NCBI GenBank assembly: GCA_030248295.1
Contig: JASANH010000220.1
Span: 806,001 to 870,000 of the forward strand
Source of the DNA: Mesodorylaimus sp. YZB2_4
Lineage: Eukaryota; Nematoda; Enoplea; Dorylaimida; Dorylaimidae
Reading direction: 5' to 3'
DNA: 64,000 nt
In this document: positions 32,435 to 43,414 of the stretch, piece by piece
Numbering within the stretch: position 1 is the first letter of the stretch
How the letters are laid out: the number at the start of each line of letters is the position of its first letter
Made by a program: the position numbers and the translations under genes
The notes under the pieces: generated by a model
Told to the model about the DNA's origin: nothing
Database searches by the model: none
What the model saw: the letters and a program-made list of their open reading frames with translations, nothing else

Positions 32435-35400
32435 CGTCGTCAAAAAGATCTAAAATTTTAAACTCGTCATTCTGAGCTGTTTATGATTGTGAGTCTGCAG
32501 AAATGTTGCATCTGCGCGAATCTTGACTTTGATTAACCAAAAGCCATAAAATGCAAAAGTACATACTAGGTAATGACGGGCATTCAAAGAACTCAGTCCA
32601 TTTCTATTCATTCATTCTTCTCCGACAGGCCAAATGGGCCTCAGGAGTCAAAAAAGCGATTGCACGTCGAGCTAAGCTAACAAAAGTTACTGCGACTAGA
32701 CTTTTATGGCTCTGCCATCCATTTTTGGCAATGAAGGTGGAAAATGGAGCCGAATCCCCAGATACTTTCTGTTGATATCACCCGCCTCGGCGCATCCTAA
32801 GCTCGTGCCTCTCTCTAATGAACTTGCACGCACGCATTTTTCCAGTGCCGAGTGCCATTGAATGGTATCGTTATGCTCGCTATTGAATAATACAAATTTG
32901 ATCATATAGGCCTGGTTCTGGTAGCAGCATACTAGCTAGCTAAACCCCATTCGACTGACGTCATATTCCCCACATGCTAGACGAGCATCGAGATTGGACG
33001 AGCGGAGGAGGAGATTACTCCCCTCAATTTTATGAATAATGCTTATTATGAGCTTGAATAAAATAAAGAAATTGCATTTTCGAAATAATGCATTCAACGA
33101 TGCCTCTTGCTAAATCAACTGTTCTTATCTTGAACAGGAATAAGATTGAACGTTTTTATGATTTTCAACGCGCTTGGCGACTGGACAAAATGGTTAAAAA
33201 ACAAGACTGATGGAGAGTTTTTAAAGTTCTTTTTTGGTTCTTTTATTGAAAAGATGCCAAATGAAGTTCCCTCGAGAATATGGCCCAGCGAAACTATCCG
33301 TTGGAACAGAACTCGATAGAATGATTGACGCGAGGGGGGAGGGATTAAAGACTTCAAAATTTAACTGCGTAAATGCGAGAAGAGACCAAACTGCAGAATA
33401 TCTGTCTCTTTATGAAATTTGCTCAACAGATTCCAAAAAGCTCACAAATTTGAAACGGAATGCCTCTGAAAAGTAACACAAACAAGCAACGCCAGTTTTA
33501 CCAGGTGACTCTGTTGGCCTCGAATTGTTCTTACTTCGTAATTCTAAACTAGTCTGAGGTAAAAAAGCCGCAAGACAACATCTGGGATAAAAAGGATTTG
33601 AAAACCATGCAAAACGATGCTGCACAGCAGGGCAGCAAGAAAGCGTTCGAGCTGCGGTGTCTTTTTCGGGAAGCTTTTGCGTTTGCGATAAACGTCAGTT
33701 AATCTCTATGACGCCAATGGAAAGATCAGTGGCCGGACTGATGGAGTGGAAAGACGATGGGTGAAAAGAGTGTGACGAATGTTCAAAGAATGAACTCGAG
33801 TTTGACAAGGCAAAAACAAGTTGATGAGAGTGGATCAACTTGGGCTAGGTGGCTTGGAAAATCTGTCCAGACAGTTGTCAAGGCGATATAATAAGGATTT
33901 GCGATTGGCTATTGAAGAGCAATGGACGTAGAAGGCAGGAGTGTGCCATGCATAATAGGTTACTGTACAGGCGATGCTGGAGGGAGTAGTTCCGTCAATG
34001 GCTCATTCAGGTCGTTCGTCCTGCTCATAATGATACTCGGTATCTGCCACATTCTGAAGATATAGCGTGGTGGTCTACACGGCTTGATGGGGCAGTTTTC
34101 GACTAGCTGATTGTCCTCGGCGATTCGAGTGACGTCACCCGTAAAGGTGCGGATCGCCGTAAGGCTTTGGCTGGCTCCTCGGGTTTTGGTGATACAGGAT
34201 ACAGGTCTTGACTTACAGCACAACTCCATGAAGACCGTGGTGTGCCTGGAGTCGTAGTGCTCAGGAACAGGTTAATGTCCCTGGCGTTTAGACCAGAAAA
34301 AGCATAGGTTTTGTTGAAAGAGGAAGTTGGATCGCGAAGCAGAATGGAAGGGTCAAAGGAAAACTATAAATAAGGCCTCCTTCCTATGCTGGCATACAAA
34401 GTGCGACCACGCAATTGAAGTCGACAATCTACAGAGTGTTATTGATAGGGCACCAGACCACATTAGACAAATGCCATGCACACGAAGAGGAGAACGGAAT
34501 GAAAGAAATCGGCACAAAATGCGTGAGTTGGTTTTTAAGTAAACGAATCAATTTTCGTTGGCCTGGTCGGTGATAAGTTTTGTTTCCTATTACGAGCTAC
34601 GCATGGCATTCTAAATTGCTGAGAACGCTTTTCGATAGGACCAACCATACTCGAACAATCGAGACTGACAGCATCATAAGCATTGTCGTAATCATAGGAC
34701 GGTGTGATAAGAGTCATTCTGCTCATTAGCAGCAAGCGGGCAGTGGCAGATGCAGACCTGCTGTTTGGTTTGCGGGCTGTCAGAGACTGCTGCTCTGACA
34801 CTAAATGACAGCCGCGAGTGTTTTGTGCACTGGCAATTGGGAGAGTGATCCTGAGCGGCCTTCTTGATAGAAGTGCAGGCACAATAAAAAGAATCAATCA
34901 CTGTGTGCATTTGGCAGTGAACCGGAGAGGAGGCTAAAGGTCCTTTTATGCCAAACTATGACTGCAGATCAATCACCGCGATCTACTTATGGGCATTTGA
35001 GCCTATTACTCAAGCAACCTAGTGCGAAGTACAGTGCCTCCGAACTCAATCCGCGACCTATTCTTGATATGCGACCAGAGAGGTATAGTATAGAAACTCG
35101 ACTCTTGACCGCAAGTTGGGGCAAGAATGAATCGTAGCGCGAATGTGGCCTCCCTCTTTTTGACCTACCTAGCCAGTGCGAATGTGTTGTTGCGTGACTA
35201 GTATAAAATGGGTTTGCCTGTTCTACTGCTGGCCATTATGCCCTGCTTTTGCGGCGGGGTAATATTTATCGTGTTACTTTTTCCATCATTCGTTTTTCGT
35301 TTGATGTTGTTGGTTGTTATTCTCCGTCTATTCGAGGCGGTGTCTGTACTGCCCAAAAATACCGTTCGTCCTACGCTGTTATCGAAAATAGCTAGTTTTT

Positions 35401-35694
35401 CCTGTCCTTGCGTACATAAAGTCTGCCAGCAATGAGTTGGCCGAGTTTGAAGTCCTCGAAATTGCGAAAACCCAAGGCCAGACTCGTTTAGCTGCTCACT
35501 TCACATCGCTTACGCCGACAGACTCCGATTGTTGACATTGAGGTAGACTGAGTATTGTGCATTGTGAAAAATTTCCGCACCACGACACGCAAACGGATTA
35601 ATTGAATCCGTCGCTCTCGAAATTTTGCTCGTCCCAGTTTCACTTTTTCACATTTTGCAGCTGTTAGTAGCGACGATTAGCGCGTGAGCCAACC
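32435..35694. other. Intergenic between divergent channel genes; one candidate Cys-rich region
   Basis: No confident gene in 3.3 kb. On the minus strand about 34910-33960 holds three open pieces with spaced cysteines: CACTSIKKAAQDHSPNCQC, then MVGPIEKRSQQFRMPCV, then MELCCKSRPVSCITKTRGAS with VENCPIKPCRPPRYI. They could be exons of a small secreted protein, but splice phases were not resolved and no family is recognised. Confidence 0.35.
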
Positions 35695-37560
35695 ATGGTT
35701 TGTGGATTGGTGATATTTTTGGTTTGTGCAAGCATCGTGCAGGCGCAGTTACCATTTCCGGATCCCACTTGCGGATGGGTGGCTAACTTAACAGGTACAG
35801 GAGGTCAGAAATGAGAACTGGGCACGAGTATTGGGTCACCTGGGATGTACAGTAGGGTCGTGAATAGGCAGCTTGCATGACCAAGGTCCGCTTTGAGCGA
35901 TTATGCAAGTTACAGTTTTCAGATGTGCAAGACTTGCCTCAACATCGTTACATGATTCTCGAGGACTGCCTGTACTATAATCTCAGTCAAGAAGCTGACA
36001 CGGTGACTGGAAAAGGAAATGCCTTAGTGCTCTTACCTCCAACTAAGGACAACGGAGATAAGGTCACATTTAATGTACATAAGTTAATAGTGCGGCAAGT
36101 CTGGATGGTAAGAACCTTTTTGGTGACAGAAGACACAGGATGAGACTACCTTTTCTAGAACGAGCTGTGGAAGGACATGACCATAAATGGATACATGCAA
36201 GTGGTGAGTACTCAGATTCTAGATAAACTGTGGCTCAAAATAAGTCCTTGCGCTTTCGTGCTGCAGTCTTGGATTGACCATCGACTCAAATGGAACACCC
36301 AAAAGTGGAAGTTGGACACGCTCACGATTAAGACGTATGGTCATTTGTGGGTCCCAGACATCAACAGTGAAAGGTGAGGGGACACTAAACGGATGCTTTT
36401 TTAAGAGGTCTTCGCAAACAAGCGGGTCCTCCGTAACACTCGCCTATAATCCCTGTAGCCCTCGTGAGCATGGCCTTATAAGCAGGAATATCGCAAAGGA
36501 ATGCTTCCGCTTGCTGAGACATCTGTGATTCTGGCTGACCCCCCCCCCACCCACCACGAATGGCCTGAAGGCATGCTGCCGACTTACAGCATAGATTGCA
36601 TGCTTCATCCAAAAATTGGCTACATGGAGTTTTTATCCTTTTAGGTATCAAACTGCTACTCAAGCAGCAGATTTCACCATGTACCATAATATTCAAGCTA
36701 AAAACAGTGGCAACGTGACCGCCACATTCGAATACCGCATGCAAGGCATATGCGAAACAGATTTCGAAAATTATCCTCAAGATGTCAATTCTTGCTGCTT
36801 CACTTTGAAATCTTACCTTTTCGATAAACTGATCGATTATAAAGTTTGGAAACGAGATGGCCAGCTCGATCAAGAATTGGCCCAAACTAACTGGGACCTG
36901 AGGGATATCACGGTGGAAACTCAAAGTGGAGACACGGGCAGCAACAAACCTCAGTCTTTGCGAGTGTGTCTCAAGGCGGCTCGCGAATCTTCCACTCTAA
37001 AAATCGAGCTGACCGTGCCCATGGTCGTTTCGGCAGTGCTTGTCCTTATAGCACCTCTTTTTGGGACAATGCAAAGTCAAATTTATGTGAAACTATTCGC
37101 TTTGTTACTGCAATTCTTGTGTTTCCAATTCTTAGTCACACGGACGCCGCAGGCGGGTTTGGGCGATGCTACACCAAAGTTGTGTAAGTGAACATTTCTT
37201 GACCTGCTTCTTCGATCAGTTCATTCTAATTTTTAAGATCGTTTTTACGAATTCACATTGGCCATGACCCTGGCTAGCCTCATAATAACCCTATTGGCCA
37301 GCGCCATATCGCATATGGAACGATCAATGCCTCCTTCGCATCGTCTTGTGCTCATGGCCACCGCATTCAATAATCATTTGTGCTGCGGGGCTAACCGCTG
37401 GGATTACCCAGGGGCTGCAACGGGCGATCCGCAACAAAATGGAAAACCAGCTGTAGATTACAGACGCGATTGGCGAGAAATATTTATTGCAGTCAACAAC
37501 ATGTGCTCGATATTGATGATCATCTCTTACGTGATCGGAGTGATCACATTGACCTCCTGA
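35695..37560 (+). CDS. Divergent cys-loop ligand-gated channel subunit (LGC type)
   Basis: Six exons with all phases closing: 35695-35794, 35872-36107, 36159-36203, 36267-36373, 36645-37183 and 37238-37560, giving 449 aa. Visible: a signal peptide (MVCGLVIFLVCASIVQA); ligand-domain words VHKLIVRQVWMNELW, HRLKWNTQKW and HLWVPDINSE; a cys-loop with 13 intervening residues (CETDFENYPQDVNSC followed by a second C); then M1 to M3 (LKIELTVPMVVSAVLVLIAP; MQSQIYVKLFALLLQFLCF; FYEFTLAMTLASLIITLLA); and a C-terminal M4 (IFIAVNNMCSILMIISYVIG). M2 is atypical: no PAR or standard Leu-ring pattern, so ion selectivity cannot be read. It is diverged from the GluCl-like gene next door, and the two are transcribed away from each other. 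Most similar in style to orphan nematode LGC/ACR-like subunits. Confidence 0.88.
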
Positions 37561-37697
37561 ATGAAGCCTATGCCTCCTCCTTCAACTTTCCTATCACGTG
37601 TCTTTTCTGGAGATACCCTAATTCTTTTTCTGAACGCTTATTGGGGCAGTTATTCTTGGGTCTAACGAATTCACATGTTAGCACTGCAGCATGTTGA

Positions 37698-38461
37698 TCA
37701 GAGCAACTGTGAGATATCGCATAAAAAATAAAACGAAATCGAAAAAGCAGAAACAATGCACACGACGAAAGATGCATTTAATGCCGCCTGACACACAGAG
37801 TGCACATCTATGCCACCAAGACCTACTGCTGCACACGAACGACTAATTTCCATCTTATGCCTGAGATCTGTCCTGAGTGCAGACTCGTTAATTACCAGGT
37901 TGGCTGAACCATGCAACTTGGTCAGACACTCCATGGTCAATGCGAGTGAGGACGTGTAGTAGTGGTTCCATTAAGAGCCACATTGACTGAGCCATATTTG
38001 CCTGGATCTCTGATCGTTGGCGCTAAGGTCTTTCCCAAAGCGCTCATACCAGCAGCGATGGCCTCGGAAATGTTGGCTCGTAACAAGGCCAGAGCTGGCG
38101 ATTCGAGAATGAGAAACGAGGTCTTTTGGGGGCCGTGCTCGTGCTCATTCTTGGTCACATCGATACTGGCTACTGGTATCTTCGGAGATGTATCGACTGG
38201 CCATTCAAGTGCAGCCGCATGCTCTAACTTCGGATGATCATCCAATGCTGGAGAAATGATGGCTGATAAGTTGCGACGAGTCATCACCGTGTCGCCTGGT
38301 GTCTCCACTATGACCCTGGCTGGGGGCATTGGATGATCCTCGGCGGCAGTGTCATTGATAGCTCCCTTTACTGACATGAAAACGGCGGTTGTCGTGGAGT
38401 CATTGTTCCTGTTTTGCAAGGAGCTCCCGATCGTAAAAAATATGGTCAAGTTGTACCACAT
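37698..38461 (-). pseudogene. Uncharacterised small-gene family, member 1 (frameshifted)
   Basis: From ATG 38461 a 174-aa frame opens with a hydrophobic start (MWYNLTIFFTIGSSLQ) and ends at 37937. It aligns by eye with member 2 at 38833: NISEAIAAGMSALGKTLAPT against AISTASGCLGAQRLMEDLAE, and SVNVALNGTTTTRPH against YINVAATLTQKHGRT. Just before the stop, a one-base frame change continues the similarity as LTMECLTKLHGSANLVI and on to a hydrophobic segment (SFVVCIVSAFSISFYFL) and a stop near 37698. The intact form would thus be about 250 aa with an N-terminal signal and C-terminal membrane segment. I recognise no family. The frame change may be a real lesion or a base error. Confidence 0.5.
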
Positions 38462-38832
38462 GGCTACAGAGTGTAGTAGGAAAGCGAGCAGACGCGAACC
38501 AGTGCCACATGCCGACTATGGTAGTCCCGTTTGGTAACTCGTTAGTCAAGGGAGTGACCATTGTTTGCGAAATATGAGCTTGTGCAAAGACGTATTTCAA
38601 AACCCCTCCGCTTGCCATAATGGTTTTCTAATTATGGAAAAAGCTCTTGCTTAAACACTGTTCATCAGTAAATAAATTATTTGTAAACTGGCTCGCGCCG
38701 ACTCTAAAATTCCTTGACTGCTACAATTAGGAATCTTTGCTTATCAATAGCGTGAACAAAGAAATAGATTTGATCATTCACAGACCTCAGGCTTGTTTTT
38801 CTGCTCCTAAGTAACTGATCATACACAAGATT

Positions 38833-39153
38833 ATGGCCGAAAGATCACACTCAACTTCATTAGGATTGTATCAAGTAGCCATTTCCACAGCCTCAGGATG
38901 TTTGGGGGCACAACGACTGATGGAAGATCTGGCTGAAAAAATCTGCCATCCAATGCGATCCCAGATTTCCCCCCTCATGAACAGCACTGAAAATTCATTC
39001 CCAGCCCAGCTTGTCCCAAAGATCGATGACACAGCATACATTAACGTGGCTGCTACACTCACCCAAAAACATGGAAGGACTCACGAAGTCTCACTGCTAG
39101 TGTCTGCTTTCGATCAAGTTTCCATCTACATAGACGAGATCATCATGAGCTGA
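38833..39153 (+). CDS. Uncharacterised small-gene family, member 2
   Basis: A 106-aa frame (MAERSHSTSLGLYQVAIST to SIYIDEIIMS). It is a paralogue of member 1, in divergent orientation about 370 bp away, and of the decayed member 3 at 51740-52075. No signal peptide or known domain is visible. It lies just inside the outer end of the left serpin arm. Whether an upstream exon exists is unclear. Function unknown; paralogy is the main support that it is or was coding. Confidence 0.45.
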   Translation: MAERSHSTSLGLYQVAISTASGCLGAQRLMEDLAEKICHPMRSQISPLMNSTENSFPAQLVPKIDDTAYINVAATLTQKHGRTHEVSLLVSAFDQVSIYIDEIIMS

Positions 39154-39382
39154 ATGAGAAACTTTCGCTTTCTGCTCGGGACAGGACCTCCATGCGACCA
39201 GATTCTGTCACCACAGGCTCCCTGTTGTATTTGACGGCTACGGTTAATCACGCTACTCACGGTACACACATCAGCGAATAGTTTGACTCTGAATACATCT
39301 TAGCTGCGCACTTCTAAAGAAACAGTAGAAAAAGAGACATCATCACATAATCGACGCAGCAGGTCCCCGCAGTCGGCTCGGG

Positions 39383-40981
39383 CTAATACCATTGGCACAA
39401 ACGCCCCATGTACAAGAAGATTTGAGCGCGGTAGTCGTAGATGACGAAGAAGAATGGCCGGTTGGCGATGAACTCGACTCGATTGTAGCCAGCAATCTCG
39501 ACGGCGTCCCTCGGTGGTCGAGCGAATCGGTTGATTTCTCCTCGCTTGTCTTTTGCCACCTGGAAGCGACGCGACATCCGTTAAAGACTCGGCAGGTCAG
39601 CGTTCTCTTTCGACTCACAGTCAGGCTGACGAACTGGCTGACAGGACCCATGGGGGACGGCTTCTCGACGCGGGGGGTACGAATCGCATTCAGATTGATC
39701 GAATCGTCGAACAGCGACTTCATTTCCATCTCGTCTCGAAACACGCCCGTCAGATCGTGCGACTGGCGCAAGCTAAACTGGGGAATTTCGTACTAAAATC
39801 GAAGACCTTATTAAAGTCTTGACCAACTAATGTCGGATGGGTTTCCTTACCTTGACCACGTACTTCTTGTGGACGCGGTGCAGAGCGGCCGCCTCCAGCA
39901 ATTCCGTCAACAATTTGCCCGTCAATTTCTTTTCCGCATTGCCGAACTGCTCTTTGCTCTTGGGTAGGAACACGTAGAATGTCAGATTCCCCCAGCAGCA
40001 TTCGATCCCGAGCACCTGCCACTCGTCGCTCTCGGCGTACTCTCGGATCGTCTCGTTGCAAATGAAGTCGCACACGACACCCGACTCGTCGTCCTGAGGA
40101 TTCGAGTAGAACTTGCGAGATTGCACTTGGTCGAAACGAGTGCCGTTGATGAACATGGTGCTGTAGTCGATGGCACTCAACATGGCCAAGTTGGTTTGCG
40201 GCTGCGGCAACATAATTACGGTCGAGAGGACCCACAGTTGCGCGCAAGAAAGTTGACTTACTTGCTCATCCAGATTAGATGTCAAAAATGCGCCGTTGGT
40301 TTCCTTCTCGATGAATCTGTCCAGTTCGCTCAGCTGTGAATTATTGAATCCGTCGAGAAAGCGCACTCCGTGCAGAACATTTTCGAAGCACTTGAACTTG
40401 ATGGCCAGATTTTGATCCCACTCGCCGCTCTCCGGCATCAGCGACCTTTTCATCAGCAGCAGGCTGACTGGGTGCAGGTCCCAGTATTTGATTCCGTGCG
40501 GGCGCCATTGATCGTGACGACGGCCGTTCTGGCTCAAGCGATAATAGACGTTCGAAAATCGGGAATGCAAGCTGTCGTTGTCCCAGTCGACCAGGCCCAG
40601 GGCCCTCTGAAACGAGATTGCATAATTCAATCGAAAATATTCCACGAGGCATCCGCGGACTCACCTTGATTTCGGCCTTCGTTTCTCCCTCGGCTATCGT
40701 GAACAACGGCAGCAGCGGCATGGCGGCCAAGCACGGCGCGACGAGCACGTTGTTCGCGGGGTCCTTCTGCACACCGAAGTAGAGTTTCAACGAGAAATCG
40801 GCCACCGATTCTCGAAACTGGTCGAGGTCCTTGAACATCGGCGCCGCAAGCATGGGCGTGGCTGCGTCACGACGCATCGCTAAAAACATGATGGATCGAA
40901 CTGAAACTTTGCGACAAAAAAGGAGGTCGACTTACTGAACTTGACTCGCTTTTCGAGTTCTCCTGATAAGGCCGCCTCCAT
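39383..40981 (-). CDS. Serpin, left copy
   Basis: Six exons: 40981-40936, 40879-40665, 40606-40262, 40201-39851, 39792-39619 and 39559-39383; 435 aa. Serpin features: MFKDLDQFRESVADFSLKLY near the start (helix A), SVADFSLKLYFGVQ and LGLVDWDNDSLHSRFSN (helix D region), VLHGVRFLDGFNNSQ, FYSNPQDDESGVVCDF, LTFYVFLPKSKEQF, and a C-terminal FIANRPFFFVIYDYRAQIFL ending GRLCQWY. The reactive-centre hinge lacks the small-residue run of inhibitory serpins (here KDKRGEINRFARPPRDAVE), so a non-inhibitory role is possible (inference). No signal peptide. Differs from the right copy at KDPAN/KDPAT and FFFVI/FFFVV. Confidence 0.9.
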
Positions 40982-41079
40982 CTTCTCGATTTCGTAGAAA
41001 GTTATCAATGTTTCACAATCCGACCGCTCGTGCCCGCGCAATTTTCAATTATGACTCCGTCGTGTCTTTTCCTCTGCAC

Positions 41080-41760
41080 TGTTTGCACAATGTAAAGTGT
41101 GTGAACGGTGTAAAGTGACAGCGTGAGTTTCTGCCTACCTCAGCACCGATTGGACGAGACTAGTGTCTGGTGTCTGGTTGGCTAGAATAAAGTCACGTGA
41201 TAGGCTTGTCATAAAAGTCGGCTTGTCGTTTTCCTCTGCCATCTTCCACCTGCTATGCTGCACCCATTTTGTTCTGCTTTGCATTCTGCTTATCCGCTTT
41301 CCAGCTGTCGAATCGGAATTCTAGGAAAATCGGCAGTTTAAACTTTCAGCCTGAGTCATAACTGATGCAAGCTGGACTGATGTCAAAACGGGTGCCAATA
41401 GGAGAGCCATCAGAACGGCTGACGCTTTCCTTGGACGAAGCGCTTTGTCCGAGCCTCACTTGTTGCCTTTGGCGCTGAAGGCTGAAGCGGTGTCGAAAAG
41501 AAATTTAGAAAAGTTGTTGTGTGTGAAACTTTGACAATGGAACGAAAAACTTTAGGAAAATTACCAGATTTCTTTAGTCCTACCGCATGTAAAGCCGCGT
41601 ATCTTAATTATGACAGGGCACTATCGAACTCCTTCCTCCTTGCGTACGACTGTTTGCGCCACGTACTGACAGAGTGAGTGCCTGAGATCTAAGCACTGAT
41701 TGGACGGTATCTGATTGGCTTGAATAAAGTCATGCGATAGGATTGTCATAAACGGTTAAA
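41080..41760. repeat. Diverged tandem repeat in the left serpin 5' flank
   Basis: About 41150-41215 (CACCGATTGGACG... TTGGCTAGAATAAAGTCACG...) recurs diverged at about 41695-41755 (CACTGATTGGACG...TTGGCTTGAATAAAGTCATG). Promoter-proximal sequence of the serpin seems to have been duplicated here. Confidence 0.7.
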
Positions 41761-41796
41761 TTTAAATTTCTTTCACCTGATCGTCGCTGGACATAA

Positions 41797-43414
41797 TCAC
41801 TTGGCGCTGAGCTCAAAGTGTTGGCCGTTAGAGGTCGCAATGTAAAATTTCACGCAAATTTCACCATAATGTCTCGCATATGGCATAATTGTAGCGGCGG
41901 GGTATTGTAGCCCTACGTAGAAACTCCAGTTTGCGGCCAGCTCCCGTGCAGAATTTAATGTTACTTTCTTTGAGATAGCCATCTGCGACTAATCAGGAAT
42001 AATCAACCAACTCTAGCGCGGCTGCTCTTTGTCGCGACGATCGCGAGACACAACATGCATAACACTGCTGGCTACTGTATGATTCACCTTGGCTTTTCTC
42101 TGAACCAGCCCTTTACTTCTCGCGAGTAATATCGTTAGTGCCAAGTAAAATGTAAGATCGAGTGGTTGCGCCTAACATCCACTGCGCTCCACACAGCATG
42201 GGAAATGGGCACTCCTCCTGAAATGGTAGCAGAGCGGTGACCATCCACTGCTTTGTCTAACCATCCTCGTTGGGGAGGACCCAAGGGGAATTTTCCATTT
42301 TGGACTTGACTTTCGATTCTCGAAGGAAGTGGAAATATGTATAACCGCTTGATCAAAATTCCTGGATTTCGAGCCCACCAGGGGGAATGTGTCTTCAAGT
42401 CAGCTTGGAAATTTGATCTAGAAAATTTTCAAGCCATCAACGAGTTCCCGTATTATTCAGGGTATTGGACCTGGATTTCGAGCCTACCAGGAGGCAATAT
42501 GTCACGTCCACTAGGACATTTTCCCAGATTCCCAGCCCACTGGGGGGCACCAACCAAATTTCCTCTTTGAGGACAAGCCAGCCTGGATTTCCCGCCTACC
42601 AGGAGGCAACCAAAATTGTGCATTAACTTCACGCGTCTCGAGCCTAATGTGGACAGCACCCTTTCGAGTCCACGAAGGGTCTGCTCGTGCCATGGGACAT
42701 GGAACTGTCTCATGCTGCGAGCAGTTTAGAGGTAATTTCAACATGCTGTTGCTAAAACTTCGTTCGGAAGCAACCTTGGTTCAGCAAGGCGGGTACGTCA
42801 CGCTGGCCTTGTCAACATGTTGATTCGACTATGGCGATGATCACATTCGCTATCACTACCTTCAAACAATAAGCAATTTTAAGCAATTTAAGAATTTTAG
42901 ACTTACTGAACTACTGATTGTTTTTTTGTTTGCATTCTTCTCTCGCGGGAGTGTTGCGTCTCGCAAGTATTGTAACCTTTCCTATCTACCTCTGACTCAC
43001 CCTTTTCCCACTACCACCTGTCATCTGTCTGAACCTATCCTGTTAGTGCCAAGTAAAACTGTAAGATCGGGCGGTTGCGCCTGACATCCACAGCGCTCCA
43101 CATAACATCGGACATGGGCACTCTTTCCGACACTCTTCGTCCACTGAACTGTAGACCTAGAACTCGAACTGTAGTCAATATTGCTCCCACAGAAGATCGC
43201 GAGTCAGGCTGCAGGAACAATTTTTTCGATTTCGGACCGTCACTTTAGGTCAGAAATATTCCGCGTCAAAATAACTAGCATATAAACACGCCACACTCTA
43301 TATTTGCCCAGATTACTGTACAGTATTTACAGAAACTAGCAATGAATCAGCAGTCGAACAGTAGAATCCACACTCACCAAGTCTCCGCAGCAGAATGCAG
43401 CACTATAAATAAAT
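41797..43414. other. Intergenic with a repeat pair and a short unexplained ORF
   Basis: A repeat pair at about 42140-42215 and 43055-43125 shares GTAAGATCG, GGTTGCGCCT and ACATCCAC. GGATTT(C)GAGCC(T/C)ACCAGG words recur near 42362, 42472 and 42580. A 61-aa minus-strand frame (41982-41797, NWSFYVGLQYPAATIMPYAR) might be a small gene or relic; no family seen. Confidence 0.4.

Larger units (their letters stand above)
38830..41218. repeat. Left arm of the serpin inverted duplication
   Basis: Reverse complement of 49676-52090, with a near-constant coordinate sum of 90894 across the whole serpin, so no indel there. Only scattered substitutions. Identity falls off past 38830 and past 41218. Confidence 0.93.

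Noticed and set aside
35208-35435. Hydrophobic 75-codon frame upstream of the second channel
   Set aside because: No splice link to the channel and no similarity; T-rich DNA alone gives such frames.
37081-37191. Alternative frame over the second channel's M2-M3 region
   Set aside because: The channel frame is supported by consistent splice phases and the hydrophobic segments.
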